64,000 nt of DNA from Brevibacillus migulae (GTDB taxonomy: Bacteria > Bacillota > Bacilli > Brevibacillales > Brevibacillaceae): contig NZ_SDKD01000008.1 in assembly GCF_004521915.1 (NCBI RefSeq), forward strand, positions 157,000 through 220,999. The letters run 5' to 3'. Of this stretch, positions 61,416 to 64,000 are shown one piece after another. How positions within the stretch are numbered: the first letter of the stretch is position 1; each line of letters opens with the position of its first letter. The notes beneath the pieces are model-generated. The model was not told the origin of the DNA. It saw only the letters and a program-made list of their open reading frames with translations, and searched no databases. Made by a program: the position numbers and the translations under genes.

Positions 61416-62468
61416 ATGGCAGTTGACCTGCGTGATGAGCTAGACAAAGAGATTTTGGATATCGTTCAAAAGGAAATTCCTCTGGTGCCAGAGCCGTTCA
61501 AAGTGATGGCGGAGAAAATCGGGACAACCGAGGATGTCCTGCTGGAGCGCTTGAACAGTATGAAAGGCAATGAAATCCGGCAGATGTCCGCCATTTTTGA
61601 TACGAAGGCACTCGGCTACAAATCGAGCCTGGTAGCTGCCCGCATCGCTCCAGACAAGCTGGATGAAATGGCGAAGGTATTTAACCAGCACCCAGGTATT
61701 ACCCATAACTATAAGCGTAACCATGATTTCAACCTGTGGTTTACGATTGCAGTCCCGCCAAACAGCCGTTTTGGCCTGGAGAAATCCGTGGAGATTTTGG
61801 GTGAAATGGCACAAGTGGAATCCATTCGTCTGCTGCCAACTTTGAAGCTGTATAAAATCGGTGTGCAGCTTGACGTGAAAAAGGAAAGCGAAGCGAACGA
61901 AAAAGCTGCGCCGAATTACACCGAAGAAATGCGTCTGGAAGCCATGAAAAAAGGATTGACCGACCTGGATATCAAAGTGATCCTGGAGCTGCAAAAGGAT
62001 CTCGAAATCGTATCCCGCCCATTTGATCAGTGGGCTGCCAACATTGGCATGACCACGGAGCAATTGCTGGCACACGCGGAAGACTTTGTCGAGCGCGGTC
62101 AAATGCGCCGTTTCTCTGCGGTATTGAACCACCGCAAAGCGGGCTTCCGTGCAAACGGCATGGGAGTATGGCACGTGCCTGAGGAAAAAGCGGATGAAAT
62201 CGGGATGAAAATGGGAAGCTTCCGTGCGGTGAGCCACTGCTACCTGCGTCCGATCTATCCAGACTGGCGATACAACATTTTCACTATGGTGCATGGACGC
62301 GATATGGAAGAATGCGAGCAAATCCTGCAAGCGATTGAGGATGAGACAGGCATCACTGACCGTATCACGCTTTATTCCACCAAAGAATACAAAAAGACGC
62401 GCGTATCCTACTTCACCCCGGAAATTTACGAGTGGGAAGAGGAAGTCGCCCAGCGTCTGGGACTGTAA
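61416..62468 (+). CDS. ahbA-ahbB: Fused siroheme decarboxylase AhbA-AhbB (Lrp/AsnC-like)
   Basis: Two Lrp/AsnC-like halves in one 350-residue protein. Each half opens with a winged-helix-like part and ends in a RAM-like part: residues 8-165 hold [18 protein letters not shown] (the AhbA-type active segment), and 178-345 hold [20 protein letters not shown] (the AhbB-type segment). AhbA and AhbB normally form a heterodimer that decarboxylates siroheme to 12,18-didecarboxysiroheme; NirDL/GH relatives act in heme d1 synthesis. Genome pipelines often call this an AsnC regulator, but the heme neighbours and motifs favour the enzyme. Two bases after hemB; ends before a terminator. Confidence 0.82.
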   Translation: MAVDLRDELDKEILDIVQKEIPLVPEPFKVMAEKIGTTEDVLLERLNSMKGNEIRQMSAIFDTKALGYKSSLVAARIAPDKLDEMAKVFNQHPGITHNYKRNHDFNLWFTIAVPPNSRFGLEKSVEILGEMAQVESIRLLPTLKLYKIGVQLDVKKESEANEKAAPNYTEEMRLEAMKKGLTDLDIKVILELQKDLEIVSRPFDQWAANIGMTTEQLLAHAEDFVERGQMRRFSAVLNHRKAGFRANGMGVWHVPEEKADEIGMKMGSFRAVSHCYLRPIYPDWRYNIFTMVHGRDMEECEQILQAIEDETGITDRITLYSTKEYKKTRVSYFTPEIYEWEEEVAQRLGL

Positions 62469-62481
62469 GAGAAAGCGATTG

Positions 62482-62520
62482 CCCGCACGGCTTAGCACCC
62501 TCATGCCGTGTGGGTTTTTC
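62482..62520 (+). terminator. Terminator between ahbA-ahbB and hemL
   Basis: CCCGCACGGC/GCCGTGTGGG stem followed by TTTTTC. hemL follows 44 bases later with no obvious promoter, so read-through may be used to set its level. Confidence 0.8.
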
Positions 62521-62563
62521 TGCACATAAGGAAGTGCCCACTTTTATGACGGAGGGATCAGGA

Positions 62564-63853
62564 ATGCATAAAGGTTTTGATCAATCACACAAACTGTTTG
62601 CGGAAGCGCAGAATTACATACCCGGGGGTGTAAACAGCCCGGTGCGCGCGTTCAAAAGCGTCGGCGGCAATCCTGTATACATAGCGAAAGGCGAAGGTTC
62701 ACACATTACTGATGTGGACGGAAATACATACATTGATTACATCGGTTCCTGGGGGCCGCTGATCCTCGGGCATGCCCATCCGAAGGTGCTGGCAGCGATT
62801 CAAGAGGCAGCGGTATTGGGGACCAGCTTCGGCGCGCCGACTGAGCGGGAGACCGAGATGGCCAAGCAGGTCTGTGAGATCGTACCTTCCGTCGAAGTTG
62901 TACGGATGGTCAACTCGGGTACGGAAGCAACTATGAGTGCGCTGCGTCTGGCCCGCGGCTATACAAAGCGGGACAAGATCATGAAATTTGAAGGCTGCTA
63001 CCATGGCCATGCTGACAGCTTGCTGATCAAGGCGGGCTCCGGAGTGGCAACACTCGGATTGCCGGACAGCCCGGGAGTGCCAAGCTCGATCGCCGTCAAT
63101 ACGATCACCGTGCCTTACAATGACATGGAGAGTGTCAAGCTGGCCTTTGAAAAATTCGGCAACGAGCTGGCAGCGGTCATCGTCGAGCCTGTCGCAGGCA
63201 ACATGGGTGTCGTTCCGCCGATTCCAGGCTTCTTGGAAGGCCTGCGAGAAATTACCCAACGCTACGGCACACTGTTGATCTTTGATGAAGTCATGACAGG
63301 TTTCCGTGTTGCCCGGGGCGGCGCTCAAGACTATTACGGCATTACTCCTGATCTGACCACCATGGGGAAAGTCATCGGCGGAGGCTTGCCGGTCGGTGCC
63401 TATGGCGGCAAACGCGAAATCATGCAGCAGGTAGCTCCGGCAGGACCGATTTATCAAGCTGGAACATTATCGGGCAATCCATTGGCGATGGCAGCTGGTT
63501 TGACTACGCTGGAAGAGCTGGGACGCCCAGGCGTATACGAGCAATTGGAAGCGAAATCGGCGCGACTGGCGGAGGGCTTGGCGGAAAATGCGAAAAAAGC
63601 GGGGCTGCCGCATACGCTGAACCGTGTAGGCTCTATGGTCTGCCTGTTCTTTACCGATACGACTGTGGTCAATTACGAGACAGCAAAAACCGCTGATTTG
63701 TCGCGTTTTTCGGCGTACTTCCAGTACCTGTTGGAGGAAGGTGTCATGATTCCTCCGTCCCAATTCGAAGGAATGTTTGTTTCCCTTGCCCATACGGACG
63801 AGGATATTGAGCGTACCATTGAAGCAAGTTATAAAGCGATGAAGCGTCTATAA
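62564..63853 (+). CDS. hemL: Glutamate-1-semialdehyde 2,1-aminomutase
   Basis: PLP enzyme that converts glutamate-1-semialdehyde into 5-aminolevulinate, the step after HemA. The PLP lysine is Lys269 in [18 protein letters not shown]. Other markers are [11 protein letters not shown] near residue 20, [16 protein letters not shown], and [10 protein letters not shown] with the cofactor Asp. 429 residues (B. subtilis 430). The ATG at 62564 lies seven bases after GGAGGG; an in-frame ATG at 62546 lies before that site. It completes the ALA supply within the cluster. Confidence 0.98.
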   Translation: MHKGFDQSHKLFAEAQNYIPGGVNSPVRAFKSVGGNPVYIAKGEGSHITDVDGNTYIDYIGSWGPLILGHAHPKVLAAIQEAAVLGTSFGAPTERETEMAKQVCEIVPSVEVVRMVNSGTEATMSALRLARGYTKRDKIMKFEGCYHGHADSLLIKAGSGVATLGLPDSPGVPSSIAVNTITVPYNDMESVKLAFEKFGNELAAVIVEPVAGNMGVVPPIPGFLEGLREITQRYGTLLIFDEVMTGFRVARGGAQDYYGITPDLTTMGKVIGGGLPVGAYGGKREIMQQVAPAGPIYQAGTLSGNPLAMAAGLTTLEELGRPGVYEQLEAKSARLAEGLAENAKKAGLPHTLNRVGSMVCLFFTDTTVVNYETAKTADLSRFSAYFQYLLEEGVMIPPSQFEGMFVSLAHTDEDIERTIEASYKAMKRL

Positions 63854-63865
63854 ATCAAAGGAGGG

Positions 63866-63895
63866 GACCTTTTCCAGCAGACAGTGGAAAAGGTC
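63866..63895 (+). terminator. Possible terminator after hemL
   Basis: GACCTTTTCC/GGAAAAGGTC perfect 10-bp stem, with only a short TT tail. Confidence 0.5.
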
Positions 63896-63921
63896 TTCCC
63901 ATATGAGGAGGCTTGCCTACT

Positions 63922-64000
63922 ATGAAAAAACATGCGGATGTGAACGGCTGCAGGATTGCGTATAGGGAGGAAGGAAGCGGAGAGCCGATCGTTCTCATAC
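63922..64000 (+). CDS. Alpha/beta hydrolase, 3' end outside window
   Basis: Only the first 26 codons are present: MKKHADVNGCRIAYREEG followed by SGEPIVLI, the usual opening strands of alpha/beta-hydrolase-fold enzymes leading to the HG oxyanion motif, which lies beyond the window. GAGGAGG about ten bases upstream supports the ATG. The family is inferred from this pattern alone. Confidence 0.6.
   Translation, partial: MKKHADVNGCRIAYREEGSGEPIVLI

Noticed and set aside
1..64000. tRNA, rRNA genes and CRISPR arrays
   Set aside because: No clover-leaf sequences with TTCGANTC-type arms, no rRNA core sequences and no regularly spaced short repeats were found on reading.

Overview
The window is chromosomal DNA of a spore-forming, aerobic member of the Bacillota, most likely Brevibacillus (Paenibacillaceae). 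Four things point there: strong AGGAGG-type ribosome binding sites with frequent TTG/GTG starts, many Rho-independent terminators, sporulation genes (gerE, gerM, lonB, a CotA-like oxidase), and a backbone gene order that follows Bacillus subtilis: uvrC-lysC-yslB-sdhCAB-gerE-racE-gerM-rph-ysnA-ysnB-tig-clpX-lonB-lonA-ysxC-hemAXCDBL. I saw no rRNA or tRNA genes, CRISPR arrays, transposase genes or phage genes.

Layout. 1-3.7 kb: the 3' part of a CotA-type multicopper oxidase and a three-gene polar amino acid ABC importer. 3.8-12.7 kb: uvrC; lysC under a lysine riboswitch; metX under a SAM riboswitch; yslB on the minus strand; sdhCAB. 13.2-17.0 kb: a 1259-residue secreted subtilase. 17.6-20.6 kb: a small unknown gene, a CheX-type phosphatase and a pair of DppB/DppC-like permeases with no partners nearby. 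20.7 kb: gerE. 21.1-23.5 kb: bioY-bioD-bioB behind two BirA-type operators. 24.2-32.9 kb: a dppBCDE-ykfABCD-like operon for uptake and breakdown of murein peptides, lacking dppA. 33-39.2 kb: accessory genes (SDR protein, membrane proteins, Nudix hydrolase, two tiny minus-strand genes with their own terminator, a LysR/PhzF divergent pair, a superoxide dismutase with an N-terminal extension). 39.3-43.4 kb: racE, gerM, rph, XTP pyrophosphatase, phosphoesterase. 43.5-52.3 kb: protein quality control (tig, clpP, clpX, lonB, lonA, engB). 52.3-54.7 kb: a cytoplasmic-looking GH84 enzyme and a DMT exporter. 55.1-63.9 kb: tetrapyrrole genes hemA-hemX-sirC-hemC-cobA/hemD-hemB-ahbA/B-hemL. The window ends in the first codons of an alpha/beta hydrolase.

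How the genes work together. The tetrapyrrole cluster makes uroporphyrinogen III from glutamyl-tRNA and also carries the methyltransferase, the precorrin-2 dehydrogenase and a fused two-domain siroheme decarboxylase, so it can feed a siroheme or siroheme-derived branch. The dpp/ykf operon imports cell-wall peptides and trims them to amino acids. Regulation readable from the DNA includes the two riboswitches with their terminators, BirA operators, a PerR-like box at hemA, a full sigma-F consensus promoter at lonB, and hairpins that set expression within operons.

The least explained structure is a family of intergenic elements at about 12.8, 17.1 and 46.9 kb. They are imperfect long inverted repeats with related arms, and each sits directly downstream of a transcription terminator. 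A second recurring motif, a small hairpin ending in a CAAGTTTT-type tail, lies just upstream of three unrelated genes. Starts were chosen by ribosome binding site position and family length; all functional names rest on recognised motifs and gene context, with no database search.
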